The notes under the pieces: model-generated
What the model saw: the letters and a program-made list of their open reading frames with translations, nothing else
Told to the model about the DNA's origin: nothing
The model's database searches: none
Origin: Diplocarpon mali
Lineage: Eukaryota; Ascomycota; Leotiomycetes; Helotiales; Drepanopezizaceae
Direction of reading: 5' to 3'
Length of the DNA stretch: 64,000 nt
Assembly: GCA_024741835.1 (NCBI GenBank)
Contig: JAENRP010000148.1
Coordinates: 40,489-104,488 of the forward strand
Program-made: the position numbers and the translations under genes
Shown: positions 24,030 to 35,557 of the stretch, in pieces
Numbering within the stretch: position 1 is the stretch's first letter
How the letters are laid out: each line of letters opens with the position of its first letter

Positions 24030-27000
24030 AACCTCTTATACTATTAGTATAAATGGACTTAGAGTATTATTATTAGCTTTAGTAGATACTAGAGCCCTTA
24101 GTTACCTATTTTTAAATCGTTCCCTTTTTATATATCTTTCGAAAGCGACTGGCTTTAAAATTCTTCCTCTTCTAGCCCCTATTCCTATCTATGGATTTTA
24201 AAATACCATTTGCGCGCAAGCTATGCACTATATGCGCTTTCACCTAACAATTGATAGAAGGCGTATTTATAATTGCCTTTAGGTTATTCTCGACCTTAGC
24301 CAGCGCGATGCTATTATTAGAGTCAAATGGATGCGCCGATTCCGACTTAAACTTGACCTAAAGGAAAACCGATTCTTATAGCCTTTATATTACCCCTTAT
24401 CTCTCCGATTCGCAAAGGAAATCGTCATTCGTCTTCCCCCTTTTAAAGGACTTTAGATCCGATCTAATTATTAAGCTGATATCAATTGTAGAGAACGAGA
24501 AATAGCTATAGATAAAGCTTAATAGATTAATAGAAGATAGTCCTATATCAATTTGATAGCTTTAGCTAGGCGCGAGATCCCTATTGCTATTATTAGGCTA
24601 GCGCCCCTGCCTATAACTAAGCTAGATTTAGGAAAACAGTCTAATATAAATCGACTATAATCTGACCCTATTCGCAAATGCCTTAAAGCCGCAGTTCCTA
24701 TTTGCGAAATTAGTACTAACGCCTTTTATTATAATATAAAGCGTAAGGAGACGGAGTTCTTTCAAACTAGTATTTATAAAGTAGATAGGATTTTAAAGGA
24801 AAGATATAAGCCTAAGAATCCTAATATTGAAAAGCTAATCAACGATCGACTCCCGAAATAGTACCGATCTTTAAGACTAGCTTTCTTAAAAAGGGATATA
24901 GATACCCTCCCTTCCTATTAGTATTATAATTATAAGATACAGCTAGAAGAGCCCTTGCCTAATGCCTATTCGCCCCTCTACTGTTAATCTACTAAGGAGC
25001 TTAAGGTTATAAAGGAGTACTTACTCGAGAATTTAGACAAAGGCTTTATTAAGATAAGTACTAGCCCCTTTGCTTCGCTAGTGCTATTTGTAAAGAAGGC
25101 CGACGGTAGCCTCCGATTTTGCATAGACTATCGGAAGCTAAATGCACTAACTCGGAAAGACGCTTACCCGATTCCGAGGATAGACGAGCTTTTAAGGCGA
25201 GTATCTAAAGCCAAGATTTTCATAAAACTGGATATTCGGGCTGCTTTCAATCGGATACAAATAGACTCCGAATTAGAGGAATATACTACCTTTCGAATAA
25301 GGTATAGATCCTATAAATGCAAGGTTCTCCTATTCGGCCTTTATAATAGACCTGGTACTTACTAGCGGTATATAAATGATATTCTTTTAGATTACTTAGA
25401 TGATTTTTACATAGTGTATTTAAATAATATTTTAATTTACTTAAAGAATATTAAAGAGCACTAGGGTTATATTGAAAAGGTGCTAAAACGACTCTTAGAG
25501 GCTGGCCTTTAAGCAGATATTAAGAAGTACGAGTTTTATATTACTTAAACTTAATATCTTAGATATATTCTAACGATAACTGGGATCGAACTGGACTTTA
25601 AAAAGGTCGAACTGCTATGCAATTAGAGGTACTTGAAAACTGTTACTAAAGTGAAGTCTTACTTAGGATTTTGCAAGTTCTATTAATAATTCATTTGCAA
25701 CTTTAGGCTAATCGCCAAACCCCTCTTAGTTCTGACCTAACCGACGGTGCCTTGGAATTGGACGGAAGAGTGCCGAATCGCTTTTGAAGAGCTTTGTAAG
25801 CAGCTACTCTCAATTTAGCGAATTTACCATTTTGACCCTGACTTGCTTATAAAGCTGGAAACTGATACTTCTAATAGCATTATTGCTAAAGTACTTTCTT
25901 AATAATACTCTAATAAGTAATAGTACCTAATTGGCTTCTATTCGTATATACTCTTTAGCTACGAACCTAATTGGGAAATATATAATAAGGAACTCTTTGC
26001 TATTATTAAATCCTGCTATAAATGGAGACCTGAGCTTATATCACTTAAGGAGCGAGTTGATATTTACTCAGATCACCGCTCCCTTAAGTACTTTATAACT
26101 ATTAAGGTTCTGACTGCGAAATAGTGCCGATAGATAGAATTCTTATCCGATTTCAATTTTCGAATTGTATACACTCTTAGCAAAGACAACCGGAAGGCCG
26201 ATATTCTTAGCTGCCGAGAGTAGGATATGCCAGTTTATAAGCAAGCGAAGCTAGATAGCCGATCCTAGGTTCTGATTTCCTTAGCCTAGTTGGACCCTTG
26301 AATTAATACCGAACTGGCCGACAAATTTCTCGCCGAATCTGCCGAAGGCACCCTTGCCTTAATATCAACCGATGATCCTGATTCGACCCTGAATCGACCT
26401 AAGGATTCCTTTGATTTAATCGAGAAGCTTTATTAAGATAACTGTAAATCCTTTTAAGAGATTTGCACTAACCTCTTTAAGAACTACTCCTTAAAAGACA
26501 GATTGCTTTACTTTAAGGAGCGTCTTTGCGTACGCTATAATACTCCCTTATACACTTGTCTAATTTAGGAAGCTTATAACCAACCTTTAAGCGCGCACCT
26601 TAGTAGCTTAAAGACTTACTAGCTACTTGCTCCTAAGTACTATTAGGTTGGGATAGGTTCGGACTGTAAAAGATTTATTACAAATTATAGACCTTATTAA
26701 TTCTTATATTCGAAGACTATTAAATAATAAGGCCTTTTATAGCCTCTTCCTATTCCTAATTATCTTATGCAGCACTTATATATAGATTTTAAGGATTTCC
26801 CTCTTAATAAGTACGGTTTTGATCGAATCCTAGTTTTTATAGACCGACTTAGTAAGAGCGCTATTACAATTCCTTATTAAAAAGATATTAATGCTTAAGG
26901 AACTGCCTGATTATTCATTCAATAGATATATCAATTCGGCCATACTCTAAAGATAATTACCTCAGACCGAGGCCCCTAATTCGTCTCCTCATTTTAAAGA

Positions 27001-27930
27001 GAGTTCTGCTATATTATCGGTATTAAGATTAAACTCTTTATAGCATACTATAAGGAGACTAACGGCCAAATGGAGATTATAAACAAGTATATTAATTTAA
27101 GGCTAAGGCCTTTTGTTAATTACTATTAAGATAATTGGAGTAAACTGATTCTATTAATAGATTATACGCAATCGACTTTACCTTACGCTTCGATTGGTAT
27201 AACCCTATATTAGCTTAAGTATAGAGTTGCGCCTTAGATAAGTTAGGACTAGATCTCTTTGAAAACGTCCAGCCTATAAGAGAAATTGAACTAAATAGAA
27301 GCTAAGCTAATAGTAGAGAGGATGTATATAGCTTAGGAAGTAGCAAAAGGCAATATGGAACGCGCTTAGGAGAAAATGCATAAGTCTATGAATTAATACT
27401 AAAGGGAGATTGATTAGAAACCTAGAGATATGGTCTACCTTTTAATAAAAAATCTTAAGAACTACCGCCCTAGTAGGAAACTGGCCAATTAATAGGATAG
27501 TCCTTTTAAGGTTCTTAAGAAGGTAGGCAATTCATATTAGATCAAGCTGCCTATAGGTTTTATAATATATAATATCTTTGTACTAGAGCTACTATTTAAA
27601 GATCCGCAGAACCCTTTGCTAGGTTAGGAATAACCCTAGCTTATTATAGAAAAGATTGCTAGGCAAGAAGAGTATAAAGTGTTTAAGATACTAGGTATAC
27701 GCCTATCTTAAGGAAAGCTAGAGTACTAGGTTAAATAGATTAGTTATAACCCTAATTCGAATTAGTATCGCGCCTCAAATTTTGCAGGATCTTTATATAA
27801 GATTCGCGACTTTTATTAGACTAATCCTACGAAGCTAAGACCACCTTAGAACTTATAAGCTTAGCTAAAGGCTTAGGAAAGTGGTATAGATGATTATAGT
27901 CACTTGGAAGATGATAGGCCAGATGCAAAA
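24030..27930 (+). pseudogene. A2 pol remnant with chromodomain
   Basis: Protease: V-D-T-R-A at about 24082-24096, from D-T-G-A. RT: open stretch 25081-25365 with [12 protein letters not shown] and L-D-I-R-A-A-F-N. The RT catalytic pair at 25423-25428 reads V-Y-L-N-N, so both aspartates of the usual V-Y-L-D-D are lost. RNase H: Y-N-K-E-L-F-A-I-I near 25980. Integrase: catalytic D at 26785, D at 26965 and E at 27073, giving exact DD35E spacing with all three residues kept. C-terminal chromodomain at about 27670-27830 (E-Y-K-V-F-K-I-L...L-E-Y-x-V-K-x-I-S-Y-N-P). The element would have copied its RNA and integrated with chromatin targeting. Dead because of stops and RT loss. Confidence 0.9.
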
Positions 27931-27961
27931 TAGGTTAGTAAATAAATCTAAAAATACAAAT

Positions 27962-27981
27962 AAAAAAAAAAAAAAAAAAAA
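27962..27981 (+). repeat. A tract (20 A) between pol and the antisense ORF
   Basis: A run of 20 A on the plus strand in an A-rich setting, just past the end of pol and 57 bp beyond the antisense stop. A3 has the same tract at 41214-41233. On the antisense transcript it is a T-rich tail region that could mark its 3' end. Confidence 0.85.
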
Positions 27982-28037
27982 GGAGAAAAATAATAAAAAT
28001 AGAAAAACAATAACGCTAGGCCAACTGCCCCCTCCCC

Positions 28038-29031
28038 TTATAACTCCTCCGACCCCTCCTCTTCCGCGCTTAGGGAGATAAGCTCCAACTCCATTCTAAA
28101 GCTAGAGCTCGCCTCTTGAATACGCCCCCGCTTAAAACGACCTCGACCTCCTCCTCTTACCGCCGCTGGCGCCGCCCTACTAACCGCCGCGCCCGACGCT
28201 ACCCTTGCTACTACAAGCCCCTCTCCTCTTATAAAAGACTCTGCTGCTATAGCAGTCCGCTCTGCTGATGTAGCAATAGACCTTAGGAGGCCTAGTATAG
28301 TTCGGCTGGATTGCTTTAACCTCGCTAGCCAGGACTTAATAAGGTCGCTACGCTCCTATTAGAAAGTCAGCGGTCGATTCGATACTAATTCGGGTTTAAC
28401 TTATAGCAACCGTTACCTAGATCTCCTCTAGCTAGCTTACTATAGCCTTAGCTATAGAGCGGAGCTCCGTAAGGCTAGTACGCTCTAGTTGGGAGCGGTT
28501 AATCAGAGCCTCTACGCTAGCTACTAGTAGGAGGTTAATAAGAATCCAGGCGCGCCAGACCGCCTCCTAATGGAGTATCTTGCGATTTCCTGCCGAAACC
28601 GTATGCGCGTCCTTATTATCGTCGTCGTCGTCTCCCTCTTGCTACTAAGGAGCCTTCCCCTGCCACTCCTCAAGGGCCGCAGATAGTACTGCGAACTCCT
28701 TACTAATATAAGAGAGAAGCTATAAATAAGTATTAGCGCGACTAAGTCTTTAGACTCAATTCAGAATACTTATAGGAATGCACTCCGCCTTCTGCTCTTA
28801 ATACTAGTAGCACTTCTTACTACGCTCTAATTCAAACTCGCACTTGTATATAATATCGCATATAAAGCGCTGCATGTACTAGCAATAATAAACGCAATAG
28901 GCCATCGCAAGGGCGCCTGATAGCAAAGGAATTAGCACTACGCGTATTAGACGCAATTCGACCTTAGACTAAGGCAAACTTACTTATAGTAGTTAGTAGT
29001 AGTAGTAGTAATTATTTCTACTACTATACAT
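28038..29031 (-). pseudogene. A2 antisense accessory ORF, spliced, Cys motif
   Basis: A coding-like frame opposite to gag-pol, lying between integrase and the 3' LTR. From ATG (29029-29031) to TAA (28038-28040) is 994 nt. Removing the 85-nt intron 28356-28440 leaves 909 nt, exactly 303 codons in one frame. About a dozen in-frame stops fit CAG/CAA/TGG damage. Features in order: a Tyr-rich start; a C-x2-Y-x6-C motif (A3 keeps the middle Cys, so C-x2-C-x6-C); an acidic run of five Asp; helical Leu/Glu-rich stretches; a Gly/Arg-rich segment (R-G-G-G-R-G-R); and an acidic C-terminus ending E-E-G-S-E-E-L. The C-terminus is conserved in A3. I do not recognise the family. The motif suggests nucleic-acid or zinc binding, which is inference. 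Confidence 0.75.
28356..28440 (-). other. 85-nt intron in the A2 antisense ORF
   Basis: Read on the minus strand: donor GTAAGC, branch-like GCTGAC near the 3' end, acceptor TAATAG. Removal is phase 0 and joins the upstream and downstream frames. A3 has an 85-nt equivalent (41605-41689) with the same donor and acceptor and branch CTAAC. Length and signals are typical of ascomycete introns. Confidence 0.75.
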
Positions 29032-29251
29032 TAGCCCTGCGCTATAGTAGTAGGAGTAGGGGACCTATGCGATTATATGCGGTTGTTATACTAAAGAAGG
29101 AAGATCCTATAAAGGGAAAAACAAATTTAAGTATATAATGCGACTTACGTTAAACTAAATATAGAATAGTACTATTCGTATAATAACGCGCTAAGTATAT
29201 TACTATATAAAAATCATCATAACCTACTAATGCTTATAGGCAAGCGTTCTC

Positions 29252-29266
29252 AAAAGGGGAAGGTAG
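29252..29266 (+). other. A2 polypurine tract
   Basis: Purine-rich run (aaaaggggaaggtag) directly before the 3' LTR. A3 has a similar aaaggaggggggtag at 42498-42512. It would prime plus-strand DNA synthesis. Confidence 0.75.
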
Positions 29267-29573
29267 TATAATAGCTGCACCTCCACTTAGTGCAATTACC
29301 TAAGAGTATAGCGTTCTAAGGTTTCGCAATCTTGATTTAATATAGGGTTTTCTTAAATCGACCCTAAAGGTGCAAAAGGATATTCTTATATAATATTATA
29401 TAAGCGGGTAATAAAGCTCCTAGCTACTATGTATATAAGGAAGAAGGGCTCTCTCCTAAGGAGGGTTCTCTAACTTCTTCGTTTCCTTTGTATTAGACCT
29501 ATAGAATACGCCTTTTGCACCACTTCTTACTCTCATACTTGATCTCGCACTTTAGCGGTTCTGTGTCGTTACA
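29267..29573 (+). repeat. A2 3' LTR (307 bp)
   Basis: Starts tataatag (RIP form of TGTAACAG) and ends GTGTCGTTACA. Followed by the TSD agcaa. Confidence 0.94.
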
Positions 29574-29699
29574 AGCAATTTGCACTTGCTAGCGAATAGT
29601 CACTTATTACTAAAAGACTTATACTTACGAGCTCTTACTCTCTTATAGTCATATTCATTTGTTTTCTCTTATAAAGCGTACTATAAAAGCTCTTCTTTT

Positions 29700-30542
29700 T
29701 TAAAAATATAAAGTAGGTAACGTTCCTAAGCTGCTATTGCAGGGCGCGACCCTCTTTTAGATTCTCCTAGCTAGGGCTAGGAGCCGAGACGCTATAGCTA
29801 CAAGTTCCGCACGGATCTCCTCCTAAGAGAGGCCTACTGGCATTCCCTCGGCTAGAGGCCTGCTAGCGAATATACTAGCGACAGCGGGGGCGAAGGCAGG
29901 GGGTGCGGCAGGGGCGACGGGAGCAAGGGCGGCGGGGGCGGCAATAACAAGGGCAGAGGAGACGAATAGAGATATAAACGGGTCGGCGTCGGCGGCGGCA
30001 GTAGGAATAGGAGCGATAGCAGCGGCGGCAAAGGGAGGGAACGGGGCTGCGGTAGAAGGGCTAGGAGCGAACGGGAACGGTATGCCAAGAGCAAGAGAGG
30101 CAGCGGTACTACCACTTATAGGAGTAGCAGGCCCTTTTAGCACTAGGGTCCGATCGCTCCTATCTTTTAAAATCAGCTTAAAACTTAATAAGACTTGATA
30201 AAACGTACTATAGAAGCTTTAAAGCGCACCCTTTACTATATTAAGTAGTAGCAATACCTCTTCCTTAGAGGCGCCGCAGGTATAGGCCGATATAATAGCC
30301 TCTTAAGAGGCGAGGAGAGGTCTGCTAGCCTACTAATAGCTGTTGCTTAATACTATATAATAAACGTAATGCGTACTAAAGGTGCTATTAAAGCATTGAT
30401 AATTGAGATTGCTAGTGCTTCTGCGTACGATATAACGCATATACGCATTATCGCGCTCTATTATAGGCTTACGTATACGGCGCGCAGCAGGGGCGGGGCT
30501 CTTAAGTGGCAGCGGCGGCAGGGGCGACAGCAGCGGCGGCAC
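29700..30542 (-). pseudogene. D1 antisense Ala/Pro-rich ORF
   Basis: After D1 pol, the minus strand holds one frame from 30542 to 29823 (240 codons) with only a handful of stops, at about 30333 and in the next 200 bp. The frame continues with coding character to about 29700. The N-terminal part is Pro/Leu-rich then basic. A middle part reads like a helical domain (near 30200-30260: E-E-V-L-L-L-L-N-I-V-K-G-A-L). The C-terminal half is extremely Ala/Pro-rich (29830-30110), GC-rich and with almost no RIP. It sits exactly where D2 and A carry antisense ORFs. Function unknown. No C-x2-C-x6-C motif is evident here. Confidence 0.5.
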
Positions 30543-30544
30543 GT

Positions 30545-31200
30545 TTCCTAACAGGCGCTAGGAGGACTAAGATAGGGTTGCAGCTCCTAAGGGAGTGCTA
30601 GCGACCTAGCGCAAAGTTAGTGCGATATAGGGTATAAGGACTCTAAGGGTCTTACTTTACAAAGGCGGCTAGGGCTATAATAAGCGGGAGTTCCTTTTAT
30701 ATTTAAAAATTATTAATATAAAGACGATATTTTGAATAATAAAGGAGGGTTATTTTTAAAAGAAGGGAAGGAGAACCTTTATAATGGAAATACTTTATAA
30801 AAAGCCTAATAGAGTACTAGCATAGAATCGCGAAGATTCCTAAGAGCACTTATTGCCTATAGCGACCTTTCTTATTTTAAAAGGAACGACCTTTAGAGGA
30901 GCGGCATATAAGATAAAGCCTCTTTTCTTTACAATTGCTATTCTTTCTTTTATTTTATTTATATAGCTAAGCGATTCTAAGAGCATTGCCTAACTAAGAG
31001 GTATATTATATAAAATAGGCGGAGTCTCCACTTATTCTAAAGACCCTCTATATAATTCTACTAAGTCATAGACTCTCCCTTTTCTTTCTAAAGTCTCCTT
31101 ATCATATATATATTAGATAATAAGACAATTAATCATCTTCTCCTACTTCTGCAAGCCTTTTAAGCGACCTAATGAAGGCCCTCTAGCCGACCGCACCATA
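30545..31200. other. D1 3' terminal region, probably including its LTR
   Basis: No convincing coding frame. AT-rich, with a purine-rich stretch (about 30740-30775). The 3' LTR of D1 must lie here if the element ends at 31200, but without its partner its start cannot be set. Confidence 0.45.
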
Positions 31201-32390
31201 AGTTGGATTTAAGGATCTTATAAAGATCGGCTTTTAAAACGTAAGCATCTTTATTATAATTATTATTTAAATTATTAAAAGTGGATTTAAGTTCAAATAA
31301 TCTACTATTATTATTAAAAGTATTTACTAAAGTTTTGGCTAAATAGCCTTTTCCTTTGCCTTTCCTTAGTAGTTATAGCCTTTAGTAGGATAAGGGCAGT
31401 TTGCTTCTTAACTTTTGCTTTAATTGCTTCTTAATATTAAAGCTAGCGATTATATTAATCAATTGCCTTCTAATTTTATAATTAGTAATATTATAAGTAC
31501 TATTATAGAAGTAATATCCCTGATAAGCTTAAGGGCTCGTCCTGCGCTCCTTCCTCTTCTCGGGCTTATCGTTACCTTATAATATAGCATTTGCCGATTT
31601 AGAGCATCCTTTAAGATCTTACTTAATAGTTTAAAGGAGGTCGATCTTCTTATAGATCTTAAGGTTAGGTTAGATAAGAAGAGATTGTTTTATAATAGCA
31701 AACTTAAAAGGAAGGCTATTAAGTAGGAAACTAAAAAGCTAAGTTTCTTTAAAAGTTATAGCTATCCTAGGATCTATAGCTCTTACTCTCCTTCTTACTT
31801 TATATAATATAAACTAAGTAGAGTCTATATTTATATCTATATCCTTACTATCTTTATTTTTTCTATATTAAAATAAAGTAATCTACTATAGTAGATATTA
31901 AGTATTAAAGGCAATTGTTTAAAAGTATTTTACCTTTTAAGTATCCTATCTTATCTTTGCATTATTATAAACTTAAATAAAATCTCAATCTTCGTCGCTT
32001 AAACCTCTATTAATCTTAAGCTTATATTTAACTAAAGCTAGCCTTTACTCCTTCTCCTTTTCTATATTTAAAATCTGCCTTTAGGATTCTTAATTATTAT
32101 CTACTAAAGCTCTTATACTAAGCTTATTTAATATATCTGGCAAATCCTTAGCAGTTGTATTAGCTATTAAAGTAGAAATAGACGAATTAGTAAAAGGAGT
32201 ATAAAGGGCTATTCTCGCGTATTTAATAAGTGTCTTTTAAATCGCTATTTTAATGCCTTTGCTCTTAAAGTAAAGCTCTAAATCGTCGAACTATTATTGC
32301 TAGTTCTTTCGAAAGAGTTAGAGGTCTTTAGGTCTAGTATTTCAATTAGAATCGGAAGCTATTACTATTTCAAATAGAATTGCATTTAAA
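31201..32390 (-). pseudogene. B4 gag remnant
   Basis: Minus-strand Copia gag equivalent to B2 16370-17560, ending at the gag/protease border where D1 interrupts it. The zinc-knuckle relic lies at about 31480-31520. Several TAG/TAA codons are present. It shares repeats and layout with B1 10790-9571. Confidence 0.75.
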
Positions 32391-32767
32391 ATCAAATAAA
32401 TTAAATAGTTAAAGGCACTCCTCCTATTAAAAGGTTAAAATAATTAAATAGCAGGTATTATAGAAGTATTAAATAAGGAGGAAGTCCTCTTATCGAAAAG
32501 GGTGTTTAGGCTATAATATAAGGAATCACACCTCTTATAAAATATAGTAAAGCAAGGAATTACACCTCTTATAGTACCAAAGGGTTATAGAGCAAGGAAT
32601 TATACCTCTTATAATACAGGTTGGCTAAATAGGGAATCATACCTCCTATTCGCCGATTGCTCGCCTTTTACTATAAGTCTCGTTCAACTTCTTATTAATA
32701 GTTATAGCGCAAGTGCTTTCTAAGGGAAGTTAATAATCTATTATCGGTCTATCTAAGGCTTATAACC

Positions 32768-32962
32768 TATTAAGCTTAAGTAAGTCGGCGCAGTAGGTAA
32801 AGGAGGCTTTTAAAGGTCGATAGTCGATATATTAATAAGAGTTAAGGAAGGAAGGTTACCCCTTTCTTCCCTACAGCTATATACGTATCAACATCCTACT
32901 AATTAAGCAGTAGGGCCATATGATAATATATCGGAGTGATAGCTATATCACCTATCTTAACA
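32768..32962 (-). repeat. B4 5' LTR (195 bp)
   Basis: Reverse-complement family B LTR, tattaag...cttaaca. Leader repeats follow it at 32515-32650. Confidence 0.92.
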
Positions 32963-35251
32963 TAATTCTATATTCTGCAATCCTTTAAAGAAGAAGGCAA
33001 TAAGGTGCTATTATTCATCATTCTTATCCTTTTAACTAAGTACTCTAACCGCCGCTAGGTCTAAGCAATCGGTCTCGATCCTTATTAGTTAGTGATTTTT
33101 AAAGTATAATAAGGTAGGAGCGGTTAATAGCCGCTTCTTTAATTATTCGAACGCGTCCTATTATTCCTTAGTTAAGGCGAACGTTAGGCTAGTATCCTTT
33201 ATTATAAGCTCATGAAAAGGGTGCGCAATTCAACCGTAAGCCTTAATAAATCTTCGGTAGAAGTTGCAGAATCCTAGGAACAATTGTACCTATTTCTTTA
33301 TTAATAAAGGGGTCTATTCTTTAATAACCTTAGCCTTAGCAAAGTTGACCTATACTCCTTAATTAATAATAATAAACCCTAGGAATCTAGTACTAGTGAC
33401 TTCGAATTCGCACTTCTTAATATCGACCTATAGGCTAGCTTTGTATAGTCTTTTTAAGACCTATCTAATGTAGTATCGGTACTCTTCCTTAATTTTTAAG
33501 AAGATTAAGATATTATTAATATATATAGAGCAAAAGTCGTTTAAGTATTCTATTAGGATAGTATTAATATATTACTAGAAGGTAGCCAAGCTATTGCATA
33601 GTTTAAAGGGGAGTACTACTAGTTTGAAGGAGCTATACCTTATCTTAAAGGCTGCCTATATTATAGAGTCAGGGTCTATTAGAATGCGATAGAATATATA
33701 ATAGATATCGAGCTTTATAAAGAGCGTCGCATTCTTAAGTCAATTAAGGGTTTCTATAATTAGAAAGAGAGGGTACTAGTCTTTTTTAATAAGTCTATTT
33801 AACTCTTAGTAGTTAATATAAAACCGTAGGCCGCCTTTGGGTTTCTTTATAAATAGGATAGGCGATAAGAAGGCAGTATTAGACAGTTGTATAAATCCCT
33901 TTTTGAAGTTATTTATAAGGTATTCCCTTATTTTCTTAAATTGGGGCTTGCTTATTTTATATAAGTAGGCGGTTTTCATTATTAATAGTAGTCCTTTAAA
34001 CTCGATCTTATAATTGATTAGTCGCAATAGAGGTAGCGTATTCGCAGCGCTTTTAATGAAGTATATAACTAGGTTGTAAAGGAAGGGTAGTAACTTGGCG
34101 CGTAACTCGTAGGCCTCTTAAGGTCCTAGAGCGTTATGCTTACTAAGCGCATTGGGTTCTTCCTCTTTTATTATATAAATTAAGGTCTAGTCTATTCCTA
34201 AGTCTAGTAGGCGAACGACAGCTTCGCGTCGAGTTTAAATATAAAGGGTTCTCCTATCTCTTTTTTTAAAGAGGTAATCTAGTTCTATAAGCGTAATTAA
34301 CCTAATCTTAATATTAGTCTAATAGAGGCTAACTTTAAAGGCTAGCCCTAAGATTGTCGATATATTTATACTTATTAGTTAAAGGGTATTAATATCAAAT
34401 TCCTTTCTTTATCGTTTATAATTAGCTAGGCAGGTATCGAAGTCCTATATTAGCATATCCTTAGACTTAGTCAAAGGGTTATTAAGAGCTTTCGGCGGTC
34501 TTAGGATACTAGTCTTATTAAGCTATTGCTAGTCTTTTTAGTCGGCGTCCTATTAATCTAATTAATAGACGTTAGGCTAATATAGCTTCTTCCTTTTATA
34601 ATCGACGATTACGTCTTATTCGACTAGCCACTTGCGACTTAAGATTATATTATATAAGCCTAAGTCGGCGGCTAAGAAGAACTATCTTTTAAAGTCGTAT
34701 TTATCGATTGTAATATCTATTTATATAACCTATCGAATAGCCTCGCTCAGTTATCTATCGAATCCTTATAAGGGGATCGGTCTCTTAAGGTAGTAAGTCG
34801 GTAGCTTTAGCTATATAATTAAAGAAAGGAGTATCTTATAATTGATAATTCCTAAGGCGTTAGCCCTATAGTCTATTAGGGCTATTAGTTTAGTATAGCG
34901 CCCTTTTTAATAGAGTCGGTACTAGGTTACGAATTGCTAGCCTTTAATTAGCCTAGATAGGTCGACCGATTCCTAGTATTAGTTGCGCTTTAAGAGTGAT
35001 ACTTAAAATCCTAAAGCGATTCGTTTCCCAATTCCTTTATATCGTCTATTATCTTAGTATTATTCTCTAGTTTATTATAACCTTTCTCTATTAGCATAAT
35101 CTTATATTATTTAAGGCAGTCTTAGCTATAGTGCCCTTTTTATCTATACTTATAATAAGTATCGTTAGACTTTAGAGTTCGGTTATAAGAGGCGCGTTTA
35201 TCGTCTCTAAGTCCTAAAGGTCTAAGGGTAGTATTCAATTCCTTTTAAAGA
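32963..35251 (-). mobile_element. Gypsy element C, gag end to RNase H
   Basis: Minus-strand Gypsy sequence. A zinc knuckle at about 35115-35157 reads Y-Y-K-Y-R...K-G-H-Y-S...D-C, with two Cys to Tyr changes. Protease should follow near 34300-34700. RT includes an open stretch 33806-34027 (L-F-I-K-K-P-K-G-G-L-R-F). The RT catalytic site at 33512-33517 reads Y-I-N-N in place of Y-I-D-D. RNase H begins near 33400 and is cut at 32963, continuing at 5194. A3 (TSD aaaga) interrupts C on the right, within gag. Confidence 0.82.
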
Positions 35252-35557
35252 TATAATGGCTGCACCCCCAACTGGTGCAATTACCTAGGAGTACGGCGTA
35301 TAAGGTTTTGCAATCTCGATTCGATATAGGGTTATTTTGAATCGACCCCGAAGGTGCAAAAGGATATTCTTATATAATATTATATAAACGGGCAAAGAGC
35401 TTAGAGCTGCTTATATATATAAGGGAGAAGGGCTCTCTTATAAGGAGGGCTCTCTAACTTCTTTATTTCTTTTGTATTAGACTTATAGAATACGCCTTTT
35501 ATACTACTTCTTACTATTATACTTGATCTTATACTTTAGTAGTTCTATATTATTATA
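35252..35557 (+). repeat. A3 5' LTR (306 bp)
   Basis: Begins tataatgg, ends atattattata. RIP-altered at both ends compared with the 3' LTR, which keeps TGTAACAG...GTCGTTACA. Confidence 0.94.

Larger units (their letters stand above)
22010..29573 (+). mobile_element. Gypsy chromovirus A2, complete, TSD agcaa
   Basis: Complete 7564-bp element with two 307-bp LTRs and perfect duplications (agcaa at 22005-22009 and 29574-29578). It is nested in D1. The order is LTR, gag, protease, RT, RNase H, integrase, chromodomain, A tract, antisense ORF, polypurine tract, LTR. Chromodomain and domain order place it among the chromoviruses (Ty3/Gypsy). It is the least damaged A copy, retaining a 94-codon open stretch in RT. 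Confidence 0.96.
11333..31200 (+). mobile_element. Copia D1, in three pieces
   Basis: A plus-strand Copia element present as 11333-15791, 21979-22009 and 29574-31200. B2 (TSD ccttt) and A2 (TSD agcaa) separate the pieces. The small middle piece continues the C-terminal pol sequence. Its 5' LTR and start are missing where it meets B1. The right end is placed at 31200 because the B4 sequence matches B2 from agttg (31201) onward, and D1 ends in ta there, a RIP form of the usual CA. Only one LTR can be present, so its LTR could not be delimited. Confidence 0.75.
31201..32962 (-). mobile_element. Copia B4, 5' fragment
   Basis: The 5' LTR, leader and gag of a minus-strand family B element. It matches B1 9571-11332 base for base in length. 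The left edge is the D1 insertion point; the right flank taatt (32963-32967) equals that left of B1. B4 is thus the right half of the B element that first entered C, D1 having split it. Confidence 0.88.

Noticed and set aside
27962..27981. A tract as the tail of a LINE or processed copy
   Set aside because: It sits at the same internal place in A2 and A3, inside a complete LTR element, with no TSD around it.
29852..30115. 87-codon Leu/Pro-rich minus-strand ORF
   Set aside because: A second frame of the GC-rich island; the overlapping Ala/Pro-rich frame is continuous with coding-like sequence upstream and is preferred.
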